From Affinundibacterium nitidum (GTDB lineage: Bacteria > Pseudomonadota > Gammaproteobacteria > Burkholderiales > Burkholderiaceae_D), in NCBI RefSeq assembly GCF_014284155.1, contig NZ_JACOFZ010000001.1:496001-560000 (forward strand): DNA of 64,000 bases, read 5' to 3'. The notes under the pieces are model-generated. The model was not told where the DNA came from, did not search any database, and was given only the letters and a program-made list of their open reading frames with translations. Of this stretch, positions 1-8,924 are shown piece after piece (position 1 is the stretch's first letter; each line of letters begins with the position of its first letter). The position numbers and the translations under genes were made by a program.

Positions 1-558
1 GTAATCGAGTTCGCGTTTTTTGAGCGTGTCGTTGTGTTCGACTTTGAGTTTTTTGACTAAAACCTTTCCTGTACGCGGAAAAAAATAAACTTTTCTTGGA
101 TAGATATCGTTAAGATCTTCTGCGATTACTCGCATTCTCTCCATGCGCAGGTAGTCCAATACAAACTTCGCATTACGCTCGCCCACGTTGATCGATGTAA
201 ACCCCCGAAGAACGTTACCACCACCGAATACTTTGGCTTCCATGTTCTCTCGCTTTGCTCCCGCCTTCAACAACTCATTGATCAATACCTCCATTGCATA
301 GGTACCATAACGCATGGAAGCAGAGACAGGATTCTCAGAATTTTCCCCTCCGTCGGGCAACATAAAATGATTCATTCCACCAACGCCGGAAACACGATCA
401 CGGATGCAAGCAGAAACACATGAACCGAGCACGGTCACAATCAGCATATCTTTACCGGTGAAATAATATTCTCCAGGTAGAATTTTCGCCGCATCGCAAT
501 CAAAAGTGCGATCGTAATAAACATTCGTCGCAAAGTGTTCTTCACTAAACTGACTCAT
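1..558 (-). CDS. cheD: Chemoreceptor glutamine deamidase CheD (3' end outside window)
   Basis: CheD deamidates glutamines on methyl-accepting chemotaxis proteins and in some bacteria works with CheC in adaptation. The frame read from the ATG at 558 stays open to the window edge, giving 186 codons of a protein usually near 200 residues, so only a short C-terminus is missing. The active-site cysteine is in [10 protein letters not shown] (Cys47) and the catalytic histidine in GGMNHFMLP (His64); FGGGN follows about 50 residues later. It starts 3 bases after the cheR stop, so it is translated as part of the che operon. A cheB gene would be expected next, beyond the edge. The family call is firm. 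Confidence 0.93.
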   Translation of the reverse strand, partial: MSQFSEEHFATNVYYDRTFDCDAAKILPGEYYFTGKDMLIVTVLGSCVSACIRDRVSGVGGMNHFMLPDGGENSENPVSASMRYGTYAMEVLINELLKAGAKRENMEAKVFGGGNVLRGFTSINVGERNAKFVLDYLRMERMRVIAEDLNDIYPRKVYFFPRTGKVLVKKLKVEHNDTLKKRELDY

Positions 559-561
559 GGA

Positions 562-1449
562 TCACCCTTTATTTAATTCGTGTGAATTCATTTTTTTTCG
601 TTTTTCTTCTGCGGTCGCTAAAACATAAACCGTCTTACCACGCAGCTTAAAATCATCCGAGACATAAAGAAAATTTTCAGAATGTCCGGCAAAAAGTAAC
701 GCGTCCGATTTCATCAATGGCACAAACTTCCTGAGAATTCCTGACTGCGTTGGCTTATCAAAGTAAATCATGACATTCCGACAAAAAATGGCATCAAAGT
801 CGCCTTGTATATGCCATCGATCGTCTAACAAATTAAGCGGTTCAAAGGTAATTAGATTCCGTATTTCCGGTCTAACCATCACACTTCCATCATTCCGACC
901 TTTGCCACGCAAGAAAAATTTCCTGACGCGCTCTTGCGACATTTTTTCGACGCGATCAATGTTATATACGCCCTTTGCAGCAACAGCCAACACATTGGTA
1001 TCAATGTCAGTTGCGACAATTTCGAGGTGCGGAGACATCGTCCCCAAAGCCTCACATACAGTCATGGCTATCGAATAAGGTTCTTCCCCTGTGGAACTTG
1101 CGGAGCACCAAATACGTAAGGGGCCATGCTTCTTTTTCACATGTTCAGCGAGGATAGGAAAATGATGTTCCTCCCGAAAAAACGAAGTTAAATTGGTGGT
1201 CAATGCATTCGTGAATGACTCCCATTCTTGGCTCTCAGTTTCTCGTTCCAACATATTCAAATATGTCGCAAAAGAATTAATTCCTGTTGCTCGCAAGCGG
1301 CGTGCCAAACGGCTATAAACCATCTCTTGCTTGCTCTCAGAAAGCGAAATCCCGGCGCGTTTATAAATCAGTTCGCGAACTCGATCAAAATCACGATGAT
1401 TAAACTCAAACTCTTTTTCGCCGTCACTGCGCTCAGATTGTTTTGCCAT
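562..1449 (-). CDS. cheR: Chemotaxis protein methyltransferase CheR
   Basis: CheR transfers methyl groups from S-adenosylmethionine to glutamates of chemoreceptors, setting adaptation together with CheB. The 295-residue protein has the N-terminal helical CheR domain followed by the methyltransferase fold. Visible motifs are NLTSFFREEHHF, the SAM-binding WCSASSTGEEPYS, the acidic ATDID strand and FCRNVMIYFD. Length is normal. It lies 3 bases upstream of cheD and 61 bases downstream of cheW on the same strand. No chemoreceptor gene sits between cheW and cheR, a place where many relatives carry one. Confidence 0.96.
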   Translation of the reverse strand: MAKQSERSDGEKEFEFNHRDFDRVRELIYKRAGISLSESKQEMVYSRLARRLRATGINSFATYLNMLERETESQEWESFTNALTTNLTSFFREEHHFPILAEHVKKKHGPLRIWCSASSTGEEPYSIAMTVCEALGTMSPHLEIVATDIDTNVLAVAAKGVYNIDRVEKMSQERVRKFFLRGKGRNDGSVMVRPEIRNLITFEPLNLLDDRWHIQGDFDAIFCRNVMIYFDKPTQSGILRKFVPLMKSDALLFAGHSENFLYVSDDFKLRGKTVYVLATAEEKRKKMNSHELNKG

Positions 1450-1510
1450 TATTGGTATTCGCTTTCAGCACTCAGGCATCAACACTTTCTCAATTTTTTC
1501 GAGCTCAATC

Positions 1511-2023
1511 TTATTCCGCATGATCCAGTAGTCCCATTTCTGGGCTCGACATCAGCTTCTCGATATCAACAAGTATCAGCATACGTTCATCTAACGTACC
1601 CAAACCGATTAAAAAATCATCATTGAAAGTTGTATTCATTTCTGGCGCAGGGCGCACTTGCTCCGGCATCAATGTCATCACGTCTGAGACACTATCGACC
1701 ACCATACCAACGACTCGCGTTCCAATATTCAAGATAATGACTACAGTGAGTTGATCGTACGTCGGCGTTCCGAGATTAAACTTAATCCGCATGTCAACAA
1801 TCGGCACAATTATCCCGCGAAGATTAATTACGCCTTTCAGGAATTCTGGCGCATTTGCGATTCGAGTGACAGCTTCATAACCTCGAATCTCCTGCACTTT
1901 CAAAATATCAATGCCGTATTCCTCGCTGCCCAACGTAAATGCCAAGAACTCGTGTCTGGTGATGTCACCGTCTGCTGGTTCACCAGATGCATTTTTGGTG
2001 GTAACGCCCGCGCTTTGTATCAT
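1511..2023 (-). CDS. cheW: Chemotaxis coupling protein CheW
   Basis: CheW links chemoreceptors to the CheA kinase in polar arrays. The 170-residue product is a single CheW domain with a short variable N-terminus of about 25 residues. The conserved segments [14 protein letters not shown] and [18 protein letters not shown] are both present, and the C-terminus keeps the [13 protein letters not shown] region. It follows cheA by about 40 bases and precedes cheR, consistent with one operon. The initiating ATG at 2023 has a purine-rich GAGGAAA tract just upstream. Confidence 0.95.
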   Translation of the reverse strand: MIQSAGVTTKNASGEPADGDITRHEFLAFTLGSEEYGIDILKVQEIRGYEAVTRIANAPEFLKGVINLRGIIVPIVDMRIKFNLGTPTYDQLTVVIILNIGTRVVGMVVDSVSDVMTLMPEQVRPAPEMNTTFNDDFLIGLGTLDERMLILVDIEKLMSSPEMGLLDHAE

Positions 2024-2063
2024 GATAGTTTCCTCGTTTAAAGCTCAAGTCTTCAAAAAAATT

Positions 2064-4091
2064 TTATCGAACTGCACGTAGCAGAGCTGCGACGTCTAAA
2101 ATCAACGAAACCCCGCCATCACCGAGAATTGTAGCCCCCGAAATTCCTGGGATTTTTCGATAGTTAGATTCGATATTCTTCACTACAACTTGTTGCTGCC
2201 CTACTAAATCGTCAACAAACAAAGCAGCTTTCTTACCATCGACCTCGACGATCACTGTGATTCCATTTGATGGATCAGTGTGACGCGGAACAATATTAAA
2301 ACTCTCATAAAGTGGTATGAGTGGGAGATATTCTTGTCGAATTTTAATGACTCTACCTTTGCCATTAATCTCTTTTATGTCTTCACGTTGTGGCTGTAAT
2401 GATTCGACAACGAAGCCTAAAGGAAGGATGTATATTTCATCGCCAACCTTAACAGACATACCATCTAAAATTGCTAAGGTTAATGGAAGCGAAATAGTGA
2501 TCGTCGTTCCAAAACCACGGGCAGATTTAATATCTACTACACCGCCCATCTGAGTGATATTACGTTTGACGACATCCATTCCGACGCCACGACCGGAAAC
2601 ATCAGTCACTACTTCAGCGGTTGAGAAGCCAGGCGCAAAAATCAACTGCCAAACATCCGAGTCAGACATAGAATCTGAGACCGCCAGTCCATTTTGCTTT
2701 GCCTTTGCTAAGATTTTCTCACGATGTAAACCACCACCATCGTCGCAAACCTCAATCACAATATTTCCGCCTTGATGCACAGCAGACAAAGACAATTTAC
2801 CTGATTCGCTCTTGCCATTTTCGACTCGAGTGGCAGGCATTTCTATGCCATGATCGATACTATTTCGAACCAGGTGAGTTAAGGGGTCAACGATGCGTTC
2901 AATCAAACCTTTGTCGAGCTCAGTGGATGCGCCATAGGTGACGAACTCGACTTTTTTACCAAGTTTGGTAGCAAGATCTCGAACCATTCGTGGGAAACGT
3001 GAAAACACATAATCCATCGGCATCATGCGAATCGACATCACGGCCTCTTGTAGGTCGCGTGTATTGCGCGTTAAGTGCGCCACGCTGCTAAGCAAACGCT
3101 CGTTGGAAACTGGATCGAGGTCCTGTGTTCGTTGGGTGAGCATCGCCTGAGTAATTACCAATTCGCCGATTAGATTGATAATTTGATCGACTTTTTCAAT
3201 ACCAACACGAATGGTAGAAGATTCTTGTGAACTAGCGCTCTTCTCTGCCTCTTTCTTTGCAGTCGATTTAGCCGCTGGAGGTGGTGGTGGCGGTGCTTTT
3301 TCGACCGGCTTGGCTGCTTCCTCCGCAGTTTCAGTTTCTGGCGGGAACATTGCATCCAGAGGCTCAAAGAATCCGTAGCCTAAATCGTCATCGCTCGGTT
3401 GCACAGCTGCCACGACTGCTTCTTCAGTAATCGTCAACTTATCAGCATCGGTGATAAACGAGCAAACCGCTAGAATGTCATCTTGACTACCGTTAGTCTT
3501 AAGATAGATCGACGACTTTCCATTTGCGCCCTTCTCACTCTGCGCGTCTCCAAGTAGTCCTAGCTCGGAAGTCAACAACTTCAGATCATCATCGCCAACC
3601 TCGGCAAAGCTCACTCGAAAGGCGTGATGATATGTCTCTGTTGTTTCGGCCGCATTATTGACCGGAGCCAAATTTGCGACTGGTGCAGCCTTAGCCGCGA
3701 GCTCGCCTTGGACAAAAGACTGCAATAGCATACGAACGTCACCAACAGCATCAAGATCTACGGCAGTGCCATGACGGTGCCCATCGAGTTGCATTTTCAA
3801 GACATCTTTCGCCGCTAGAAAAGCATCAACGTGATCGGAAGTGAGCGCCATTTCTCCCTTACGAATCTTATCGAGCAGATTCTCAAGGATGTGCGTAACT
3901 TCTGTCATATCGTTCAAACCGAACGTCGAAGCACCACCTTTGATCGAGTGAGCAGCACGGAAAATAGCATTGAGATCCTCAGGGTCAGGCGATGAAACGT
4001 CGACACCCAATAACAACTTTTCTTTCTCAGCCAGGAGTTCTTCCGCTTCATCAAAAAACACCTGAAAGAACTGACTCATGTCAATCGTCAT
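2064..4091 (-). CDS. cheA: Chemotaxis histidine kinase CheA
   Basis: CheA autophosphorylates under receptor control and passes phosphate to CheY and CheB. Domains in order: HPt (about 5-120) with phosphoacceptor His48 in AAHSIKGGA; a P2-like region (about 155-235) that should dock CheY; a Pro/Ala/Lys linker with a run of seven prolines near 268; a dimerisation helix pair (about 295-365); a HATPase domain with the N box DPLTHLVRNSIDHG (402-415), CDDGGG and GRGVGM (500-505); and a C-terminal CheW-like domain (about 540-675). All catalytic elements are intact. Met5 would also fit as a start. It lies between cheY and cheW. Confidence 0.97.
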   Translation of the reverse strand: MTIDMSQFFQVFFDEAEELLAEKEKLLLGVDVSSPDPEDLNAIFRAAHSIKGGASTFGLNDMTEVTHILENLLDKIRKGEMALTSDHVDAFLAAKDVLKMQLDGHRHGTAVDLDAVGDVRMLLQSFVQGELAAKAAPVANLAPVNNAAETTETYHHAFRVSFAEVGDDDLKLLTSELGLLGDAQSEKGANGKSSIYLKTNGSQDDILAVCSFITDADKLTITEEAVVAAVQPSDDDLGYGFFEPLDAMFPPETETAEEAAKPVEKAPPPPPPAAKSTAKKEAEKSASSQESSTIRVGIEKVDQIINLIGELVITQAMLTQRTQDLDPVSNERLLSSVAHLTRNTRDLQEAVMSIRMMPMDYVFSRFPRMVRDLATKLGKKVEFVTYGASTELDKGLIERIVDPLTHLVRNSIDHGIEMPATRVENGKSESGKLSLSAVHQGGNIVIEVCDDGGGLHREKILAKAKQNGLAVSDSMSDSDVWQLIFAPGFSTAEVVTDVSGRGVGMDVVKRNITQMGGVVDIKSARGFGTTITISLPLTLAILDGMSVKVGDEIYILPLGFVVESLQPQREDIKEINGKGRVIKIRQEYLPLIPLYESFNIVPRHTDPSNGITVIVEVDGKKAALFVDDLVGQQQVVVKNIESNYRKIPGISGATILGDGGVSLILDVAALLRAVR

Positions 4092-4140
4092 TATCCCACC
4101 CCATTATTTACTCGAATGATCTCGCAAATATGCGTCCAGA

Positions 4141-4509
4141 TTAGCCAATCACTTTTTTCACAACTTCAGTTAATTTCTGAGGATCAAATGGCTTCACTAA
4201 CCAACCATTTGCGCCGGCAGCACGCCCTTTAGCCTTCATGTCGTCACTAGACTCGGTTGTAAGCATCAAAATTGGTACACGTTGATAGGTCGCCAAAGCC
4301 CGCAGCGACTTGATCAAAGTTAAGCCATCCATGCGCGGCATGTTTTGGTCAGTCAATACCAAATCGACGACCTGATTTTTTGCTTTTTCCAAACCATCCT
4401 GTCCATCGACAGCTTCGATTACCTGATAGCCGGCGGCCTTCAAACTAAATGCCACCATTTGGCGCAAGGAACCTGAATCATCCACTGCTAAAATTGTCTT
4501 AGCCATCAT
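4141..4509 (-). CDS. cheY: Chemotaxis response regulator CheY
   Basis: This is a single receiver domain of 122 residues that would carry the phosphosignal from CheA to the flagellar switch. The acidic pair Asp10-Asp11, the phosphorylated Asp54 in LTDQNMPRMDG, Thr at LMLTTES and Lys in VKPFDP are all present. Two consecutive ATG codons begin the frame, so the protein may start one residue later. It stands alone between the cheZ-like gene and cheA. In relatives a second cheY is often found beside cheZ downstream of cheB, outside this window. Confidence 0.93.
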   Translation of the reverse strand: MMAKTILAVDDSGSLRQMVAFSLKAAGYQVIEAVDGQDGLEKAKNQVVDLVLTDQNMPRMDGLTLIKSLRALATYQRVPILMLTTESSDDMKAKGRAAGANGWLVKPFDPQKLTEVVKKVIG

Positions 4510-4555
4510 TACTCCATTTATGAAAAATTGAGAAAATTCTCAGTTCTGTCAATCA

Positions 4556-5122
4556 TTAAAACAATTCAATATCACCACTATCAAGATGCTGCTGATTTAC
4601 TGTTTTCCGCAACAAACTCTTTAACTCAATGCTCTGACGTTGCAGTCTTTCAGTGATCTCTGATAGCACGCCAGCGATTTCTTCTGTGCCCCCATCATGT
4701 GGAATGTCATTTCCCACGTCTAAGGTTGAAAGTAACTCGCGTAGACCCGCGCTGCGTTGCACCGTCCGAGAGATCAATTGGCTCGTAAGATCTTGAAACT
4801 GCAAACTGGTGACGGCTCGATTAATATGCAGTGCAATATCTGCTTGGATTTGCGCCAGTTTATCGACACTCTCTTGGGGCACTTTTCCGTCACTGATAAT
4901 TTCTCTAATATGCTCTTCTTGTACGGTTATCGAACTATGCAAATCAAGAAAACTAGCACCAAGCTTTTCGATAGCCTCAGCCAGCAAAAGCGTAGTCTGT
5001 ACGAGATCAGTTTCGACCTCGACCAAATGATCAACACCGTGGTCGGAAACACCAGCCAGCAGTTCCTTTACCCGAGATCCCAACATCTGTTTCTTCGACA
5101 TCTTTAGCATCCCATTCTGCAA
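4556..5122 (-). CDS. CheZ-like chemotaxis protein, probable CheY-P phosphatase or relative
   Basis: The 188-residue product is mostly long helix, as in CheZ. It contains SLQFQDLTSQLI, in which Asp111 and Gln115 keep the spacing of the E. coli CheZ catalytic residues Asp143 and Gln147. The last residues, GDIELF, are acidic and aromatic and resemble the CheY-binding tail of CheZ. It sits directly upstream of cheY in the operon, between motB and cheY. Overall similarity looks limited to this core, so I call it CheZ-like. It could be a diverged paralogue with another role if a standard cheZ lies elsewhere. Alternative starts at Met5 or Met8 are possible. Confidence 0.7.
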   Translation of the reverse strand: MQNGMLKMSKKQMLGSRVKELLAGVSDHGVDHLVEVETDLVQTTLLLAEAIEKLGASFLDLHSSITVQEEHIREIISDGKVPQESVDKLAQIQADIALHINRAVTSLQFQDLTSQLISRTVQRSAGLRELLSTLDVGNDIPHDGGTEEIAGVLSEITERLQRQSIELKSLLRKTVNQQHLDSGDIELF

Positions 5123-5161
5123 CGTTACAGTTGCAATCTTTTAAGCAATTAATGAATTACA

Positions 5162-6079
5162 TTACTTTTTTGGTTCCGTTATTACATCAACTTGCTTACC
5201 AACATCGATCTCACCACCATCTTGCGACGCCGATTGTTCGGCTTTTTTATTCATTACAATAATACTGATCCGGCGATTAATAGGGTTCAAAGGATCACCC
5301 TTATCAAATAGAACGGACGAAGAAAGGCCAACAATCCTTAGAACTTTAGTCTCATCCATGCCACCGTAAATCAGTTCTCGACGCGAAGCATTTGCGCGAT
5401 CAGCTGACAATTCCCAATTGCTATAGCCTTTTTCACCGTGTCCATATGGTGCAGCATCGGTATGACCGGACAAACTAATCTTGTTCGGAACCTCATTCAA
5501 TGCCAAACCGATTTCATGCAAAATCTCTTTTGTGTACGGCTGTAAATCCGCATTACCGGAAGCAAACATCGGACGATTTTTTTCATCCACCATTTGAATT
5601 CGCAAGCCTTCAGTCGTGATATCCAGCAGTAGTTGCTTCTTAAACTGTTTGAGTGTTGGACTCGCTTCTATTGCGGCCTCAATCTTCTCTTTCAAACTTT
5701 TCAGGCGTTCAGCATCTACTTTTGCTAGCGCTGCTTCCGCCGCCTGAAGGTTATAAGTTTTCTTAGGCGCCTCAATATCACCTTTACGAGTTTGCCCTTC
5801 CCTTAGAGATAAATCTTTACCACCACCCTTAATGACACTAGAACTATCGCCACTACCGTCACCACCGGACATGGCCACTTTCAATGGCGTTTGAAAGTAC
5901 TCAGCAATACCTTGCAAATTACCTTTAGCCGTTGAACCCAAAAGCCACATCAACAAGAAAAAAGCCATCATCGCAGTGACGAAGTCGGCATAGGCGATTT
6001 TCCACGCACCACCATGATGACCACCACCATGTTTCTTGATGCGCTTGACGATAATGGGTCTGAGCTCTTCGTTTGCCAT
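5162..6079 (-). CDS. motB: Flagellar motor stator protein MotB
   Basis: MotB anchors the stator to peptidoglycan and carries the proton-binding aspartate. The 305-residue protein has a basic, His/Gly-rich N-terminus, then a single membrane helix in which AYADFVTAMMAFF places the essential proton acceptor at Asp32. A linker of about 100 residues leads to the OmpA/MotB peptidoglycan-binding domain, seen in SGHTDAAPYG and NRRISIIVM. The Asp and the absence of sodium-type polar residues suggest proton drive. It follows motA by 17 bases. Confidence 0.96.
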   Translation of the reverse strand: MANEELRPIIVKRIKKHGGGHHGGAWKIAYADFVTAMMAFFLLMWLLGSTAKGNLQGIAEYFQTPLKVAMSGGDGSGDSSSVIKGGGKDLSLREGQTRKGDIEAPKKTYNLQAAEAALAKVDAERLKSLKEKIEAAIEASPTLKQFKKQLLLDITTEGLRIQMVDEKNRPMFASGNADLQPYTKEILHEIGLALNEVPNKISLSGHTDAAPYGHGEKGYSNWELSADRANASRRELIYGGMDETKVLRIVGLSSSVLFDKGDPLNPINRRISIIVMNKKAEQSASQDGGEIDVGKQVDVITEPKK

Positions 6080-6096
6080 GATTAAATCAAAGGTGT

Positions 6097-6957
6097 TTAT
6101 TTAGACTTCGATTGTTTAATATGCTCTTCCAACTCAGAGAACGTTGGCCGCTCAGTGGAATACAAAACCTTGCGTCCAAATTCAACAGATAATGCTGGCG
6201 CATAACCATTCAAACTCGCTAACAGCGTCACCTTAATGCATTGAAAAGTTTTAGATGACTCATCCAAATTTTGCTCCATTAAACTAGCCAACGGACCGAC
6301 AAAACCATAAGCCAGCAAGATACCAAGGAAAGTGCCAACCAAAGCATGGGCAATCAAAATCCCCAACTCTGCTGGTGGAATACCCACAGACTCCATGGTA
6401 TGAACCACACCCATCACCGCCGCAACGATACCGAACGCAGGCAAACCATCACCTAATTTCGCAATAAAGTGGGCAGGTGCTGCACCTTCGTGGTGATGCG
6501 TCTCAAGCTCGTTATCCATCAGGTTTTCAATTTGAAATGCATCCATATTGCCGGACACCATCAAACGAAGATAATCACCTAAGAATTCCATCAAATGATG
6601 ATCGGAGACCACCAAAGTGTATTTGCTAAAGAGCGGGCTTTCCTCAGGCTTTTCGATGTCTCCTTCGATCGACATCAAGCCTTCTTTCCGAATTTTTGTG
6701 AGGACATCAAACAACATTGTCATCAGCTCCATATACAAGGCTTTGCTGTATTTAGAACCTTTGAATACGCTAGGCAAAGCCTTTAATGAGGCTTTGAGAG
6801 TTTTAGCATTATTACCGACCAGCGAAGCACCGACTGCAGCGCCACCAATCATGAGTAATTCGAGCGGCTGAAAAAGAACGGCGAGATGACCGCCTGACAT
6901 GACAAAACCGCCGAAAACGGACCCGCAGACAACGATATAGCCGACGATGACTAACAC
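6097..6957 (-). CDS. motA: Flagellar motor stator protein MotA
   Basis: MotA forms the ion channel ring with MotB. The 286-residue product has four hydrophobic segments (about 1-25, 30-50, 170-190, 200-225), and the cytoplasmic loop between the second and third carries the charged residues that contact FliG. AFGIVAAVMGVVHTM and the following proline-containing helix are typical. The start is a GTG at 6955-6957, supported by a GAGGAG Shine-Dalgarno at 6966-6971, 8 bases upstream. A 137-base gap separates it from the methyltransferase gene. Confidence 0.95.
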   Translation of the reverse strand: MLVIVGYIVVCGSVFGGFVMSGGHLAVLFQPLELLMIGGAAVGASLVGNNAKTLKASLKALPSVFKGSKYSKALYMELMTMLFDVLTKIRKEGLMSIEGDIEKPEESPLFSKYTLVVSDHHLMEFLGDYLRLMVSGNMDAFQIENLMDNELETHHHEGAAPAHFIAKLGDGLPAFGIVAAVMGVVHTMESVGIPPAELGILIAHALVGTFLGILLAYGFVGPLASLMEQNLDESSKTFQCIKVTLLASLNGYAPALSVEFGRKVLYSTERPTFSELEEHIKQSKSK

Positions 6958-7094
6958 GAGTGAGACTCCTCAAGAAGAACTGCCAAACACCAAAATTAAA
7001 TCCGTAGAGCAATATCTAAAGAATACCAGCGATCTAGTAATATGAGGCAACATTTTCCAAAATATTGCTCAAAAAATATATTTCTGTTGTTTCA

Positions 7095-7847
7095 TTATAT
7101 GCGCCACCCGTATAACACCGGCCCACCGCCCTTCATCTCAAGCGTAAAACTCACTGGCACATCAGGAATAATGAACTCATAACTCAATAGCATCGAGCCT
7201 TTTTTCATCTCTGTACTTGCCTTATCCCACAAATCTGGCATAGCCGCAGGAGAAAGATAACAAAAAACAACATCAAATTCGCTAAGATCTAAGCTAAAGT
7301 AGCTTCCGAATAGAAATTTAACATTTGAACCTCGCAAGATACGCCGGATTTGACTGCAGCAATATGGCAAGGGAGCGATTTCAATCCCAAAAAATCGGGC
7401 GTTTTTACGTGAATCCTCCAGACGAAACAATAAGCCACCCAGGCCACTTCCCAAGTCAATTAAACTTGGAGACTCAAACTCATCAAGCAAGGAAGCAATT
7501 GGCTCAGCCAATGAAGAACGTGATGGGTAGTAAGGCACTTGTGTCTTGTACGTAGACCAAAAGACGAGAGCGCAAACAAGTAAGGCAGCCAAATATGCTA
7601 TAGGTGCGATATTTTGCTGATAGGCGAAATAGATAATCGACGGGAAGCATAACTGTATAAGCGCCCACCACCAATCGAACCTAAGAATCAGCGAGAGAAT
7701 TGCAGCTGCAGAGCCACAACAAACTAGAAATGCATATGGTGAAGCGATAAACCCGAAAGCTCGATTTAAAAGTATCAGAAAAAGAAAGCCTAGAAAAAAA
7801 GAGACAAACTGTATTCCCAGCGATTTAATCCCGATCGATACTTTCAA
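7095..7847 (-). CDS. Membrane-anchored class I SAM-dependent methyltransferase
   Basis: The first 100 residues are strongly hydrophobic and look like four membrane segments (about 9-29, 35-55, 59-77, 82-98). A cytoplasmic class I methyltransferase domain follows, with the SAM-binding LIDLGSGLGGLL (129-140), an acidic end to strand 2 (GIEIAP, Glu155-Ile-Glu) and FDVVFCYLSP (191-200) as motif IV. Substrate is unknown. The only in-frame start is TTG at 7845-7847, preceded by an AAAGGG tract, because a stop codon lies five codons upstream. It is placed between flhC and motA on the same strand, so a link to motility is suggested by position only. Confidence 0.75.
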   Translation of the reverse strand: MKVSIGIKSLGIQFVSFFLGFLFLILLNRAFGFIASPYAFLVCCGSAAAILSLILRFDWWWALIQLCFPSIIYFAYQQNIAPIAYLAALLVCALVFWSTYKTQVPYYPSRSSLAEPIASLLDEFESPSLIDLGSGLGGLLFRLEDSRKNARFFGIEIAPLPYCCSQIRRILRGSNVKFLFGSYFSLDLSEFDVVFCYLSPAAMPDLWDKASTEMKKGSMLLSYEFIIPDVPVSFTLEMKGGGPVLYGWRI

Positions 7848-7900
7848 AGTGCGCCCTTTCTACTTTTATTTAAGAGACGCACTATTTCAAGCAAATTTAA

Positions 7901-8443
7901 CTAGTGCGTCAACTCGGCATGCTTTGCCTTCTTCGTTTTACCAGCCCTCGACGGGACATGGCATAAACCGCAAGCATAATGATCGTGCAAGTCTAATGTA
8001 TGCCCAACGAATTGACCACCGCAATGCTCACAACGCACAAAAGACAACATATTACCCTCGAAAAAACGAACTAAAGTCCAAGCCCGAGTCAACGAAAGAA
8101 CAGGCTCTTCGCCGTCAGCCACAGGCATCTGCTCGAGGTATAACTTATATGCTTTAACCACCGCATGAATACCATTGACACCAGCATGTTCACGGAGGTA
8201 TTTAAAAATATTCATAAACAAGGACGAATGAATATTTGGCTGCCAAGTAACAAACCAATCCGCTGAAAATGGCAACATTCCTTTCGGTGGTGATACACCT
8301 TTAAGCTCTTTATAAATCTTCAAAAGTCGCTCACGTGACAAGGAAGTTTCAGACTCAAGCAATTGCAAGCGAGCGCCAAGATTGACTAGATCAACCGCTA
8401 ATTGGATTTCGTTAGCTTCATTCACTATACTTTTGGTCACCAT
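7901..8443 (-). CDS. flhC: Flagellar transcriptional activator FlhC
   Basis: FlhC binds DNA with FlhD as a heterohexamer and switches on class II flagellar genes. The 180-residue protein keeps the family core, including VNLGARLQLLE and SLTRAWTLVRF, and the zinc-binding cysteines in VRCEHCGG and YACGLC near the C-terminus. I start it at the ATG at 8441-8443, which has GAGGGG about 6 bases upstream. A longer reading would need a TTG at 8464 that lies inside the untranslated gap after flhD. flhD ends 36 bases upstream. Confidence 0.95.
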   Translation of the reverse strand: MVTKSIVNEANEIQLAVDLVNLGARLQLLESETSLSRERLLKIYKELKGVSPPKGMLPFSADWFVTWQPNIHSSLFMNIFKYLREHAGVNGIHAVVKAYKLYLEQMPVADGEEPVLSLTRAWTLVRFFEGNMLSFVRCEHCGGQFVGHTLDLHDHYACGLCHVPSRAGKTKKAKHAELTH

Positions 8444-8479
8444 AATATTCCCCTCAGTGCGCAAATAGATTCGATGAAA

Positions 8480-8797
8480 TTAAGCAATTTCTTCGACGTT
8501 TTGGCCAGCCATCAAAATGGCAGCATGAGACTGAGCCAAACTGCGCTCTTTGTTATAATTGGTCAACATACAGAGAATTGAGCTATCTTCGAAGCGGAAG
8601 CGTGCCAACATCATGTTGGAGCCTGCCAGTTTCAAGATTTGAGAATTATTTAATCCCTCGATCAAATCAGCGATTTCCTTCCCGATACCTAAGCGGAAAA
8701 TTGCCGTTGCTTTATCTGCACGGATCATTTGTTGCGCAAGCATCAAATAGCTCAAGTTTGCATCGCGAATTTCAGCCATCATATCATTTGGTGTCAT
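8480..8797 (-). CDS. flhD: Flagellar transcriptional activator FlhD
   Basis: FlhD is the non-zinc subunit of the FlhD4C2 flagellar master regulator. The 105-residue length is normal, and the sequence begins with the family pattern DANLSYLMLAQQMIRADKA. The start ATG at 8795-8797 has GGGAG 9 bases upstream, and that ribosome site lies inside the last codons of a short upstream ORF that stops at 8799-8801, one base before the flhD ATG. This arrangement would couple flhD translation to the leader ORF. The upstream non-coding region is about 600 bases, long enough for heavy control. Confidence 0.95.
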   Translation of the reverse strand: MTPNDMMAEIRDANLSYLMLAQQMIRADKATAIFRLGIGKEIADLIEGLNNSQILKLAGSNMMLARFRFEDSSILCMLTNYNKERSLAQSHAAILMAGQNVEEIA

Positions 8798-8798
8798 T

Positions 8799-8924
8799 TT
8801 AGCACTCCCACATATTTGCCCTAGCGAAATGTATTGCCAGTGGGATACATTGTGTTACCAAGGAAAAATGTGTTGTATCAGAGAAATGATGTAATTTCGC
8901 GCAGAAAAAGATGAACGACCACAT
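8799..8924 (-). CDS. Putative 41-residue leader peptide upstream of flhD
   Basis: A small ORF begins at ATG 8922-8924 and ends with TAA at 8799-8801, immediately before flhD. Its Shine-Dalgarno is a perfect AGGAGG (8932-8937), 7 bases from the ATG, which is stronger than that of flhD. The peptide is hydrophobic and aromatic, beginning MWSFIFFCAK and ending ARANMWEC, and matches nothing I recognise. The frame is open further upstream, but nothing supports an earlier start. It could be a regulatory leader or a chance ORF; the ribosome site, the hairpin over it and the tight junction with flhD favour the first. Confidence 0.45.
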   Translation of the reverse strand: MWSFIFFCAKLHHFSDTTHFSLVTQCIPLAIHFARANMWEC

